DNA of 64,000 bases from Welwitschia mirabilis (lineage: Eukaryota > Gnetophyta > Gnetopsida > Welwitschiales). How positions within the stretch are numbered: position 1 is the stretch's first letter; each line of letters opens with the position of its first letter. A program made the position numbers and the translations under genes. Shown here in pieces: positions 36,791-48,503 of the stretch. Under the pieces are notes generated by a model. It saw only the letters and a program-made list of their open reading frames with translations. It was not told where the DNA came from and searched no databases. Where the stretch lies: positions 174,453,928-174,517,927 of the forward strand of contig JBOZIK010000001.1 of assembly GCA_051453625.1 (NCBI GenBank), in the 5' to 3' direction.

Positions 36791-37432
36791 TATAGATCCA
36801 CTTAAAAGTTTCAAATTGGTGCTAAGATATAATCTATAAGAGATCCAAATTTAATTCTGATATTAAATAATTATTGAATTTATTTAGGTAGTTTTATAAA
36901 AGGAGACAACAATGAGATCATTCAATTTCACGTAAAGGAATCCATTTATTTTAATCAAAAATATAGGAATCAAGGTTCTTAAGATTTAATAATTAAAAAG
37001 AAATACTAAGAATATCCAAGAGTATGATATATAGTAATATGAGTACTTCAAAAGATACTAAGAGGATCCATAACTTATAATATAAAAGTAATGATAGATG
37101 ATTAAAGAAATGTTGTGGGCCATGCATTAGAATGAAATTTAGCTAAAGATAACAAAACAAAATAAACTAAATCATTAAAATGATATTAATTTAAGGTTGT
37201 AACTTATAAAAGAGGTGCCCATAATAATTACATCTTCTTTGTAAATCTTTAGTTGGTAACCAATACCTCCCTTTCTTATTATCATTTCAAGTTAACTCAT
37301 CATTTGTCTCAATAATCACCCTTAAGAAGTTATAATATAAGAAGGAGTAGGCTATTAATTAAAATAATTAAAATAGTTATGATAGGGCTCCTTTTTTTAT
37401 TATGGTTCTTTTTTAATTAAAATACCATTTAT
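36791..37432 (-). repeat. Del/Tekay-like LTR 1, left part (sense 3' end)
   Basis: The first 642 bp of a roughly 2.87-kb LTR, interrupted by the 37433-47604 complex. It matches the intact copy 53987-54525; shared runs include aaggaatccattta and agaaggagtaggctattaatt. The break falls at ttaattaaaata.cc in this copy, where the intact copy reads straight into acccttttataatat. Confidence 0.75.
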
Positions 37433-38520
37433 TGCAGTGTGTATTTGTACAAGTGCTTAAGTTCAAAAGAATTCTGTCATTCATGAAATAAATAGATATC
37501 TTACACAATACAACACTAGTATGAGTGAAAGTAGACCCGATATGTTATATTCACATTGAAGACTTTGAGATGAGGCTTGGATTGCTTTGCAAAAATAATA
37601 GGAACCAGAAATAAAGGACAAATGCAAGAAAATAAAAGGTATAATGTAAATGTAATATACAACCTAAGCTAACATGCAATGCAAAATGGAACTAACACTA
37701 CTTGCTTTTAGCCTTAATAAAGGATACCCTTGATAATCTATATCAGCCAAGCAATTATTGCCAGATTAAGGACAACATAGATTATAAGGGTCATCAAAAA
37801 ATATATAATATAAATATGAAAATAAAACAAAGTTTATATTAAGAATGAGTAATAAGCGTCTAAGTTACAAAATAGCCAAGCTTCAATAGAAGATACACAG
37901 GCCTCCACCAAAGAACGTCTTTCTGCAACACTCGAGATTGATCTTTTGCCCTTCGATCTCCTATCATGAGAATTTCCATTATAACGAAGATGGAAACGAG
38001 AGTCAAAGGGGACTTATTTATAACAACTTATAGTATAAAATGATAAATAGAATGCATGGTAAGGCATACTCTTTTATATAAATGAAACAAATGAAATGGT
38101 TAAGAATCACTATCAGAGTCGATTACACATCAGTGTTATCCTGACTATCATCTGGATGATAAGGGGGATAATAGATCATTACAAAAGATGACTCAGAATG
38201 ATGACTCAGTAGTGATTATGCATTCCACATCAGTAACCAATAGTATCATCATCCTGCTTATCGTGAGGATGATAGAGGGGATGACGGTCTTCTTAATCAT
38301 ATATTTAAGAATAAACTTAGTATTTTTATCAGTAATCCTTCTCCAAAGCTATATGCATCAAAATGTGCCTTTATTACATGAAATTTGGGTAAGAATTTCA
38401 TATTTCCAAGATTTTCTATCACTTCTTCAAAATCTTGAGAATTGTACTTAAACCTATACAAATCTCCTGCAAAACAACTCATAAAACCCTATCAAGTAAC
38501 CAAAAATTGGTAGTGTAACA
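37433..38520 (-). repeat. 3' LTR of the Athila-like complex
   Basis: The LTR is 1088 bp. In sense it starts TGTTACACTACC (38520) and ends ACACTGCA (37433). It matches 44289-45363 and 46527-47604 closely and 8074-9164 more distantly (shared gatagggt.ttatgagttgttttrcagg). It carries two TCATC..GATGA modules (38136-38172 and 38246-38286). The small open frames at 38188-38482 are chance frames in the LTR. Confidence 0.85.
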
Positions 38521-40120
38521 TAGCCTTCCACTTATATTTTATTAGTTCGTAACAAAGATTAGGTAAAAAACCATAATTGCGAGCCAATTTATTTTTAAAA
38601 AGATAAATCTGAAATTATAAAATAGGCTCATAAAGTACATCACATAGATAAATAACAAATAATGCATAATACATATGAAAATTTTATCTCATAAAAAATC
38701 TAAATTAAATTTTGTTTTTTTGAAAATAAGCCATGAAAATGGATCTCTACCTCCCCACAAAGAAAAATAATACATCCGATATTGGAAAATAAAACAAAGA
38801 AAGTAAATAGGAGTAAGAAGATAGGTAAAAGAGGATAACTTTTTAAAAGGAAGTGCAAAGCTATGTAATGTTAGATGTAAAAAGTATAAATCTATGAAAT
38901 ATTCTAATAAGTAAAGAAAAAGAGTGGATAATAAAAATGCTTTGTCACAAAAAATGATTAATAGAAGCGTATACAACACCAAAAATAAAATTTATTAAGA
39001 AAACTCAACTAAGCAAGAAATCGACTTTTAATGAAAATCAAACATGATGATTAAGAAAATATGGTAACAACTTTGAAATAACTAACCAAACCATAAAAGA
39101 AAATAAAAAGAATAGGCATAAGGTAACAGAAACAAAAGATAGCTTACCTATCTGATATTTAACTTAGTAAACTCCCATGAAAGAAATTATAATATTACTT
39201 GATGTGAAAATATGCATGACTTAATGTATGAAAAATTCCATTCAATAAGGCAGTGGTTACGACAATGCTAAAGATAAAATGAATGATCAGATCAAAGAAT
39301 TGCTCAAAAATGAACTCACCTACTATCATTTCAAAACAAACATCTAAATCTTAAGAAATGAAATGAGTATGTAGAATAGAATAAGAGTCTAGGAAATAAG
39401 CAATGCCTCTGATAATACCAAGAACACCACTAACCCGATGGCTTTAAAGTTTTTATTATAAATTTATTATCCATGATGAGGGGAGTGCAACCACCATCAA
39501 AGAAATAAGGACCCATGAAGCATGCCAATTGACCTCCCAGTGGAGTTTCTATGACTATCATTTTACACTGTTAAAGGCTCCTTTTGAAAATATTTGCCCT
39601 AGTGTACTTATGGTAGGACATCATGGAGATCATGTTTTTGAAATATGATAAATAAAAATCATGGTATTATTTTGCCTCTTCTTCTTCTTCTTTTTCTTTT
39701 TTTCTTGAAAATAAACAAAACATTCCACATGACCAAATATTTCAAAAGACAAAGGTAAAAGTTATAAGATAAAGACAAAAAAGAACACTCTTTAAATAAT
39801 CTAAGACCTTTTCACCATTGAGAAAAATAAAGCATCTTTCTTTAGATGAAGTTCANNNNNNNNNNNNNNNNNNNNNNNNNNNNNNNNNNNNNNNNNNNNN
39901 NNNNNNNNNNNNNNNNNNNNNNNNNNNNNNNNNNNNNNNNNNNNNNNNNNNNNNNAGATAGAAAAGAACATTCTTAAATAATCTAAAAGATTTTCACCAT
40001 AGAAAAAAAATAAGTATCTTCCTTCATACTAAAGTTCATGGATGTGTGAATGTCCTAAGATTAGGTAAATCTAATCTTACCACTGAAATGTCTAAGTTAA
40101 AGATTAGTCATGGAGATAAA
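38521..40120 (-). other. 3' spacer of the Athila-like element
   Basis: This is the inverted counterpart of 18340-19090 of the large plus-strand element (accactgcctt, ggtgagttcattt and the tcttccttca block in the same order). The ORF2-like frame found there is missing here. A 100-N gap (39856-39955) is flanked by two copies of the same roughly 90-bp segment (39764-39855 and 39956-40044). Confidence 0.65.
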
Positions 40121-41059
40121 TACATAAGTTAAATTTAAAAAATGATCAAGTAATTCCATAATAACCTTCAAAGAAAAAAGCTAAGAGAAAATTCAGACAA
40201 TGTACTCGTAAAATTCCAAATTTTATTCATTTACTTCCTAAAATTCTTAAGCAATCAAGTCAAAAATCTTAACAGAGCCATAAAATGTATTTTCTTAAAG
40301 TAATAGAAAATAAAAATGATTATTTTATTAACTGTTGTCCTACTCATCATCTAGATGATAGAGAGGAGAACAGAGACAGAGAAATAAAAAATTAATTAGA
40401 AAACATAGAAAATTATTAGAAAGTTAAAAAACTAATGAAATTGACTATCATCCTGTTTATTGTGGGGATGATAAAAGAGACAATAAATTATTTTTATAGA
40501 AATAAAAATAGAAACTATAAATAGAACAAAAACTGAAAATAAAACATGAAATCAGAGACTATTAAAGCTGAAAAGAAAATAGCAAGGCAAATAAATTTTA
40601 TTCAATTCCTAAATCTAACTCACACTTTTATTAAAAATAAAGAAGAAGGAAAGTTAATGATAAATTTTGTTCTCAATATGTTTAGAGAAATAAGGTCCAA
40701 ACCAAAAGTTTACTAATTGACAAAATAGAAAAGGTGTACAATTATTTCCAAGTAAAATCAATTAGATAAAGGGAAGAGCAATGGAGAGAACTTTATAATA
40801 CCATATTAAAGCACAAATTTTAAAAGTCAAAGGGGAGAGTAATGGCAAATCTGGTAAAAGATTTTCTTTGAATATAAGAGTTTTATTTTAACCATCATAA
40901 AGAAAATTATATTCAAATCTATTAAAAACATTTTTCTCATCTAAATTCAACTTATGTTTTTCAACTTTTGGCTTATGTAATAGATAATCTCCCTCATAAT
41001 CTTTCTTAAAAAGTTAAACATCCTTACACTTTAAAGATTGTATTTTTTTCTTCATCCTT
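40121..41059 (-). other. Non-coding internal region with two palindromic modules
   Basis: No RT, RNase H or integrase motif is found where they would be expected between protease and the 3' spacer, so this part of pol is deleted. Modules lie at 40336-40375 and 40442-40482 in an A-rich (sense T-rich) context like the leaders. The segment 40970-41056 repeats 41358-41445 across the gap. Confidence 0.5.
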
Positions 41060-41339
41060 NNNNNNNNNNNNNNNNNNNNNNNNNNNNNNNNNNNNNNNNN
41101 NNNNNNNNNNNNNNNNNNNNNNNNNNNNNNNNNNNNNNNNNNNNNNNNNNNNNNNNNNNNNNNNNNNNNNNNNNNNNNNNNNNNNNNNNNNNNNNNNNNN
41201 NNNNNNNNNNNNNNNNNNNNNNNNNNNNNNNNNNNNNNNNNNNNNNNNNNNNNNNNNNNNNNNNNNNNNNNNNNNNNNNNNNNNNNNNNNNNNNNNNNNN
41301 NNNNNNNNNNNNNNNNNNNNNNNNNNNNNNNNNNNNNNN
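41060..41339. other. Assembly gap, 280 N
   Basis: The gap is flanked by two copies of the protease-RT linker (tatgtaatrgayaatctccctca on each side), so the missing DNA may be a tandem duplication. Confidence 0.9.
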
Positions 41340-41459
41340 TAAAATTATGATTTTCAATTTGTTTATGTAATGGACAATCTCCCTCAATGTGTGAATTAAA
41401 AAGTTGGACTTCCTTACATACTAAATGTTCTTTCTCACTCTTAAAGTTAGATATATCAA

Positions 41460-41905
41460 TTATTTTTTAAATCTTAAGTTGGTCATTATAAAATATGATT
41501 CCATATCTCTTTTTTCAAGTGGTGATGTTATAGGAATAAAGTTGGTTTGATGTTATCTTTAATATTCATTGCATCATCACCTAGATCTTTTTTTGCTACA
41601 TTAGAGACTCTAATTGTAAATGTTCTATTTTCAAAATAACATTTCATTATTCTTGCTTTTATATCAATGATGCAGTGGGCTATTGCATAAAAGGCTCATC
41701 CTAGAAGTAAATAATCACATCTATTGGATACCAAACCTTTTCAATTTGTATTACCAAATCTTTAATAACATATAATGGTTTCTTAACTAAAGTGTCTAAT
41801 AATTTTAAGACAACTGGAGTAGGCTCTATTCTATCCTTTAAGCCAAGTCTCTTATAAATATGAAGTGGCATAACATTAACACTCGCTCCAATGTTAATTT
41901 ATGCT
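41460..41905 (-). pseudogene. Retropepsin-like protease of the 37-47 kb element
   Basis: On the minus strand from about 41900: INIGASVNVMPLHIYKRL gives the active-site block with Gly-Ala-Ser intact but Asp replaced by Asn. RIEPTPVVLKLLDTLVKKPL, YVIKDLVIQIEKVWYPIDVI and ARIMKCYFENRTFTIRV follow, in the same order as at 11640 and 14610. It is the nearest relative of those copies. The missing catalytic Asp and stops make it dead. No RT follows. Confidence 0.8.
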
Positions 41906-42619
41906 TTTGTAATCATTTTGTTTCCCTCTAAAGTAACATTCACCATTGCTACTCCTAGATCTTTAAATTTGGATAATTTTTATAATACTAAATTTATAAG
42001 GGATTATGCTAAAACTAATTTACTAGGGATGACTCATTTTTATTTTCTTTTTATTAAGTTCTTTCAAAGTTTTAAGTACCTTGGATTTTGTTGCAAAAAT
42101 TTTCAAAAGGTTAAGTTTATGATCACACTTTTCATCAAGACTTTAAGATGTTTGTTAAATGTTAAATTATTATTAAGCCTGTCAAGCTAAGGGGTGATTT
42201 TTTGAGAAGTATTTTTTTTCTTTTTTCTAAGAGAAGGGAAATTATTATATTCTAATATTTTATTGTTTTCTTCCTCTTTTTTTCATCATTTCTAAAATCA
42301 TTTTGGGAGGTAAAAGATTCATTTAGAGAAAGGTTTATTTCTTTTTCACTTCTTGTCATAACCTTATAATCTTTTCTTTGTTCATTTGGATTTAGTAAAG
42401 GTTGTATAGATAATGTTCCTTAAGGTCTTTAGTTTGCTAGCATTATTTGTTGAAAAGTGTTTACTATGTTTTCTATGTTGGAATTTATTTTCTTAGGTTC
42501 CTCTATAAGGTTTGTGAGTTAATAATTTGGGTATTAAAAGTTTGATAGTCCTACTTAAGAGTTTAAGTTTTTGAATCAGTTTCTAAAAGGTTAAAAATTA
42601 TTTGAAAATGAGTGTTCAA

Positions 42620-43500
42620 CCTAGGTTATGCCTGATTTTGATTTTTGAAGTTTTGTAATGGTTGGTTATCATAAACTTCTTTATATATTCTTTTTTTGTA
42701 TGTTGATAAAAAAGGATAGTTTTTGATGATATGATATTTATCCTCACATAAATCACAAGTTTGCACAACATTTCTTTCGATTGTGAATTTGGCATCTAAT
42801 TTTATTTCTACATACTTCTCTGAGATTGTTGTAAAATCTCTCATGGAAGTTGTAGGATTGGATTCTACCTATTTTTGTTATTTAACCTCTTTTAAGTATT
42901 TGATGAGTTGGACTACAATTGAAGTTTCTTTAGGAGTTAACCAAGTTTAACTAACCTTAATAAGTTCTTTTAATTTTGTCCAGGCATCATCTAATGTAAG
43001 GTTCATGAGGTTTTCTCTAAAAAAAAAAGATATACATTGTTTAATATGTGATGTTAGCCCACTATAAAAGTAGTCTATTAGTTTTATTAGTGAAAAAAAA
43101 TCTACTGGATTAGAATGATAGGCTACAAATAAATACACATATGTGAACACATAGTTTTTATTTGGTTTTTGTTAAAAGTTTGTTACCTTTTTTTTCCTTT
43201 TTCTCATGGTTTATTTACTTATAAATATTTTTACAAAGGTTTCCTAATTGATCCATGTTTTTAAGCTTTTATGAGGAATAGGTTTTAGCCAAAGCCTTGA
43301 TCTACCTCTTAATGTCATAGGAAAGATTATCATGTATGTTCTATCACCGATTTTTTTTCTTCCCATTCCTTGATATAAGGATTAGTAGTTCAATGTTTAC
43401 AATGTATTGAAGGGGATTCTCATCATTTTCTCAATTAAAAGTTAGGTTAGGTTTTTAAGTTCAACATCATCTCCTACGAGTAGGTCAAAAGGTGTTTAAA
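42620..43500 (-). pseudogene. Gag remnant with zinc knuckle of the 37-47 kb element
   Basis: On the minus strand: MTLRGRSRLWLKPI (about 43320) is the gag L-[KR]-G-x-A-x-x-W block. NPVDFFSLIKLIDYFYSGL (43060-43100) matches VELVDYLYSGL of the plus-strand sister. LTLDDAWTKLKELIKVS follows (42950-43000). A zinc knuckle remnant, CDLCEDKYHIIKNYPFL, lies at 42720-42770, with the same Cys-to-Tyr loss as at 10780. The shared loss suggests it predates the split of the two copies. Stops and frameshifts are present. Confidence 0.75.
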
Positions 43501-44269
43501 TCTCTCTTTTTTTATTGGCTAATAATTCTCTAAGGGTAAGGTTTGCATTAGGGGTAGAAGATCGTATGACTTATTTTTACTTATGAAAGATACTTGACAT
43601 TGTAAGCTAGTTTTATCCTTCTATAGGATTTTCATTAAGAACATCTAATCCAGAAAAAATAAATTTAGAAGGAAAGTTGAGTGCACTTGGAGATTGTTTT
43701 TCTGACTTATTTTCTATATCCACCAGTTCTTCTTTAATGTTCTTCTCTATCAGCAGCCCCTCTCTCTAATATCTTTTGTCTATGTTAATCATGTCACACC
43801 ATCTTTTAATAAAAAAATAACCAAAAAAAGATAATACATAATAAACCATCATCCTATCTATCATGGGGATGACAAAAGGGACGACACACATAGAAACTAG
43901 AAAAATAGAAATAGAACATAAACTAAAATAGAAAGTAGAAAAACTTAGAAAATAGGACTATCATCTACTTGGTCATATGGACATCAGGGGAAAGGACCAA
44001 AATTAATTTTATTATATAAAAATTAAAAATTAAAAATAAAACCTAAAAGCAAAAATTATAGACTTTCGTCCTGTTTGTCATGTGAACGATAGAAGGGATG
44101 ACCATTATTTTTCTACAGAAACTAAAACTGAAAAATTGAAACTGAAAAACTACAGATAGAAACTCTATAGTTCCTAGTAAAATCTAATGCCACTATAGAC
44201 AAATAACCAAACTAAAATTTAATTTATTTATCCAAATGATAATAACCCTTATACTCCTCAATAGCCTTC
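43501..44269 (-). other. Leader with three palindromic modules
   Basis: A-rich on the plus strand, with modules at 43849-43887, 43963-43997 and 44063-44103 at about 100-bp spacing. This is the same layout as the leader 9184-9703. It lies between gag and the primer site. Confidence 0.65.
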
Positions 44270-44288
44270 CTCGACAATGACATCAATT
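44270..44288 (-). promoter_or_regulatory. Primer-binding site, tRNA-Asp type
   Basis: The minus strand reads AATTGATGTCATTGTCGAG next to the LTR end ...ACTATAACA, a decayed Athila/Tat site. Confidence 0.7.
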
Positions 44289-45363
44289 TGTTATAGTGTG
44301 TATTTGTAAAAATGCTTACGTTCCAAAGGATTCTGTCATTCATAAAATAAATAAATATCGCACATAATACAACACACTAGTATGAGTGAGAGTAGACCTG
44401 ATATGTTGTATTCACATTTAAGACTATGAGATAAGACTTGGATTACTTTGCAAAAGAATAATAGTAACCAAAAATAAAGGACAAATGCAAGGAAATAAAA
44501 GGTACAATGCAAATATAATATGCAACCTAATCTAACATGAAATGCAAAATAAAATTAACACTACTTGCTTTCAACCTTAACAAAGGCTACCTTTGATAAT
44601 CTATATCACCCAAAAAATTATCACTAGATCAAGGGCAACATATACTGTAAAGCTCATTAGAAAATCTACAATGCAAATATGAAAATAAAATAAAGTTTAT
44701 ATTAAGAATGAGTAACAAACATTAAGATTATAGAATAGTCAAGCTTCAATGGAGGATACACAACCCTCCACTATAGGAACATCTTTCTGCAACACTTGAG
44801 ATGGATCTTCTGCCCTTCGATCTCCTGTCACAAGAATTTTCAGTGTAATGAAGATGAGAAGGAGAGTTAAATGGGGACTTATTTATAACAAGTTACAACA
44901 GAAAACGACAAATAGAAGGCGTGGCAAGGCATGCTATTTTACATAAATCAAATAGACAAAATGGTTAAGTGTCATTGTCAGAGTTGGTTACATGTCAGTG
45001 TTGTCCTAACTATCATTTGGATGATAAGGGGGATGATAGCTTATTACAAAGATGACTCAAAAAGATGACTCAGTAGTGATTCGGTAGTCCACATTAGTAA
45101 CCAACAGTGTCATTGTCCTTTTTGTCATGGGGATGCTGGATGACAAAGGGATGAGGTCTTCTTAATCATTTATGGAGAAACTAAGTATTTTTATTAGTAA
45201 TCCTTCTCCAAAGCTCTGTGCATTAGAATGTGCCTTTATTACATCAAATTTGGGTAAGAATTTCATATTTCCAAGTTTTTCTATCATTTCTCCAAAATCC
45301 TTAGAATTGCACTTAAACTTGTACAAATGTCCTGCAAAATAACTCATAAAACCCCATCAAATA
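44289..45363 (-). repeat. Middle LTR of the Athila-like complex
   Basis: At least 1075 bp, closely matching the other two LTRs of the complex. It ends at the 100-N gap, so only the last few bases of its sense 5' end are missing. It holds modules at 45001-45034 and 45109-45153. Confidence 0.85.
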
Positions 45364-45463
45364 NNNNNNNNNNNNNNNNNNNNNNNNNNNNNNNNNNNNN
45401 NNNNNNNNNNNNNNNNNNNNNNNNNNNNNNNNNNNNNNNNNNNNNNNNNNNNNNNNNNNNNNN
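45364..45463. other. Assembly gap, exactly 100 N
   Basis: The gap lies between the sense start of the middle LTR and an internal leader/gag fragment. The true junction between the two elements is therefore unseen. Confidence 0.95.
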
Positions 45464-46507
45464 ATTTGGCATTAGAAAAGATCCTTAATTTTGTAATAAA
45501 TTCTATTGAAGGACTCAACCAAATTTTCTAGTTTATTATTGGTATGTTCTATGCTTTTGTTTATAATTTGTTAGTTCTTTATCATTGTATTCATTATTTC
45601 TTTTATTGAATCATTTTCTTTTTCATCATAGTTCATCCGGAACAAATGGGATGGATAAAAATGATTGTATAAGGTTGAATCCCTAAGATTTTCATTATTA
45701 GTTTTATATGGATTTTTAAAAGAAAAAGGGAAATANNNNNNNNNNACTCTTAATATTTTTTTATACTAGGCTCCCTCTTTCTATAAAAATCTCTCTAAGT
45801 GTTTTCTTACCATCCTCCTTTAATTCTTTTCTCTTTTTCTCAGTAATAGGTTTTTAAAGTATTTTAATATTATAAACCTTAGGGTCTTCATCTCTTCTTT
45901 TTTTAGCATATATCTTATTAAGGGTCTTTATATTTCTATTAATTTTTAAGAAGAATGGAAAGAAGAAAATCTTAATCCAAGATGAAGTTAGGTGCTTAGA
46001 GATAATCGAGTTTTAATATTGTATAAATAAAATGAGTTTGAAAGAAAAATAATGTATGCACCTAAAGTTTGTATTTCTGAAATCAAATAATCCTTCTCTA
46101 ATACTTTCTTTTATCAGCAACCCTTTTTCTCTTATAAGAGTTTTTCTAGATAATTTTACCATAGTATTCTGCAACCAAAAAATAATAGAGAATAAATCAA
46201 AAACAACGCTATCATCCTATCTATTGGGGAGATGGCAAAGGAGACAACACACACAAAGAAACTAAAAAAAAAAAATAGAATAAGAAAAACAAAAAGCAAA
46301 AAACTTAGACCATCATCCACCTTGTAATTCAGATGGGCAAGAAGATGACAGAGACTAAAATCCGAAAACGAAAAAAAAAAACTAAAAAAACTACAAATAA
46401 AACCTAAGATTCCTAATAAAGTACAATGTTACAATAGATACATAAACAAATATAGGTCCAATATACTCACCTGAATGATGATAATCCTTGTACTCCTCAA
46501 TAGCCTT
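45464..46507 (-). mobile_element. Second leader and gag start of the complex
   Basis: The right part (46100-46500) repeats the leader at 43700-44269, with modules at 46210-46250 and 46310-46350. The left part (45464-45660) reads on the minus strand as a polar helix-like gag segment (KENDSIKEIMNTMIKN, then IEHTNNKLENLVESFNRIYY), which could be a coiled coil. A 10-N gap lies at 45736-45745. No further gag or pol is present before the 45364-45463 gap. Confidence 0.6.
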
Positions 46508-46526
46508 CCCAACAATAGTGCCAATT
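46508..46526 (-). promoter_or_regulatory. Primer-binding site, tRNA-Asp type
   Basis: The minus strand reads AATTGGCACTATTGTTGGG, a close match to the Athila/Tat site, beside the LTR end. Confidence 0.75.
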
Positions 46527-47604
46527 TATTGTCGTGTATATTTGTATAAGTACTTAAGCTTAAAATAATTCTATCATTCATAAAATAAATAGATATCTCA
46601 CACAATATATCATATTAATATGAGTGGACGCAGATCCAAAATGTTGTATTTGCATTGAAGACTATGAGACAAGACTCAAATTACTTTGCCAAAGAAATAG
46701 AGGAACCAAAAATAAATAATAATGCAAGAAATGAAAGATACAATGCAAATGCAAGATGTAACTAATCTAAATGAAATGAAAAATGGAACTAATACTACTT
46801 ACTTAATAAAGGCTACCCTTGATAATCTATATCACCCAAGAAATTATCACCAGATAAAGGGAAACATAGACTATAAGGATAATCAGAAAATATAATATGC
46901 AAATATGAAAATAAAATAAAGTTTATATTAAGAATGAGTAATAAGCATCTTGGTTACAAAATTGCTAAGTCTCAATAGAGGATACACAGCCCTTCACCAA
47001 GTGCATGTCTTTCTGTAACACTCAAGATAGATCTCCTATCCTTCGATCTCTTGTCATGAGAATTTTTGATGCAACAAAGATAAGGAATAAAATCAAAGGA
47101 GAATTTATTTATAGGAACACATAGCAAAAAATAACAGAGAGAAGGCATAGCTAGATGCACTCATTTATAGGTAAAAAAATAGACAAAACAGTTAATGTTT
47201 AGCTGTCAGTGTTGGTTATATATCAGTGTCATCATATCAAGTCATTTAGATGATGAAATGAACAATGGCTCTTCATAAAAGTTGACTTAACAAGTAATTC
47301 ATTAGATAAATTAGCAGTCTATATTGGCTATCGTCATCCTACCTATTGTCTAGATGACAAAGAGGATGATGATCTTTTTTAATCATTTTCTTAAGAAGAA
47401 ACTTAATAGTTTTATTAATAATCCTCCTTCAAAGCTCCATGCATCAGAATATGCCTTTAATACATCAAAACTAGGTAATAATATAGATATTCAAGATTTT
47501 TTATTATTTCTCGAAAATCCTCAGAATTTTACTTAAACTTGTACAAATGTCCTGCAAAATAACTCATAAAACCCCATCAAATAATTATCAATTGTAGCAC
47601 AACA
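46527..47604 (-). repeat. Right (outer 5') LTR of the Athila-like complex
   Basis: 1078 bp, sense TGTTGTGCTACA (47604) to ...CGACAATA (46527). It carries modules at 47231-47262 and 47331-47372. Its right edge joins cccttttataatat of the interrupted Del-like LTR. Confidence 0.85.
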
Positions 47605-48503
47605 CCCTTTTATAATATATTTTCTTTCCCTATTTTAAAAATCCTTCCTTCTTTAAATTAACATCCATTTCTTTATATAACACAATGTCATGACAAACAA
47701 TAAATAAAATTTCTTAAAATAAATTTTCATATTATTCTCATGTAGATCTCACACTCCATGATAGTTAACTATAATTAAATGTTTCTTCTCTTTGTGTTAT
47801 ATAAAGTAACATACTATAAGAAAATGATGAGATAGTATCTAGTATAAAATTTTTACCTAACTAACCTAACACAACCCTGTAATAATTCTATTAGGTGTAT
47901 GAAATATTTTAAAAATTTTATAATTCTATAAAATTAATGAATTAATATATATAGAAAATTCTATTTATATTTCATCTATTTATCTAACAAGTTATATTCA
48001 AGATTCTATAATTAGAATATGGAATTTTAGTAAGATAATTTCATAAGAATAATTCATCACATGTTCTATTGTAATTTCAAAAAAGATGCATATCATGAAA
48101 TCACAATATACATAATTCAAGTTTCAAAGTATTTATAATATCATAAAATAATTACAACACTAAGATCTTTAAGATCCATGATAAGATTACAGGTTTCACA
48201 CTCCATATATAATTTCAAAAACATAAATTGAAAATAATAGTCTCCACTTCATCATGCCCTTATCGGAAATTAATTTAGCTTTAAAGAAGTTTTGGTTTTT
48301 CTAACTATTTGACATAAGAATATGGAGGGAGAACCATGAAATCTTGACAACTCCTAGTATGGCTTAGGTAAGGCAAGATTGAAGGATTTCAAGTCTCATG
48401 ATAGATAAGGAAAAAATAAAGATTTTCAAGTAACGAACTTAACAAAAATGATATGAGAATAATCGTTTTTTAATAAAATTTTTAGATATAGTTTTCTATT
48501 CTT

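Larger units (their letters stand above)
37433..47604 (-). mobile_element. Three-LTR complex of Athila-like elements inserted in a Del-like LTR
   Basis: Reading in element sense (right to left): LTR 47604-46527, primer site, leader/gag start, gap, LTR 45363-44289, primer site, leader, gag, protease, deletion, 3' spacer, LTR 38520-37433. Both outer ends abut the two halves of one interrupted LTR, shown by the uninterrupted copy at 53987-56731. The complex therefore arrived as one insertion later rearranged, or as one element with a second inserted by LTR recombination. RT, RNase H, integrase and ORF2 are absent, so it is non-autonomous. Confidence 0.75.

Noticed and set aside
38188-38482. Overlapping open frames on both strands
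   Set aside because: They fall inside an Athila-like LTR; the equivalent frames at 45162-45347 and 47354-47536 are only by-products of LTR similarity.
8311-47372. TCATC..GATGA modules as MITEs or as a CRISPR-like array
   Set aside because: They have no target duplications, sit at matching places in related elements, and are irregularly spaced with diverged arms. They are part of the retroelement family.
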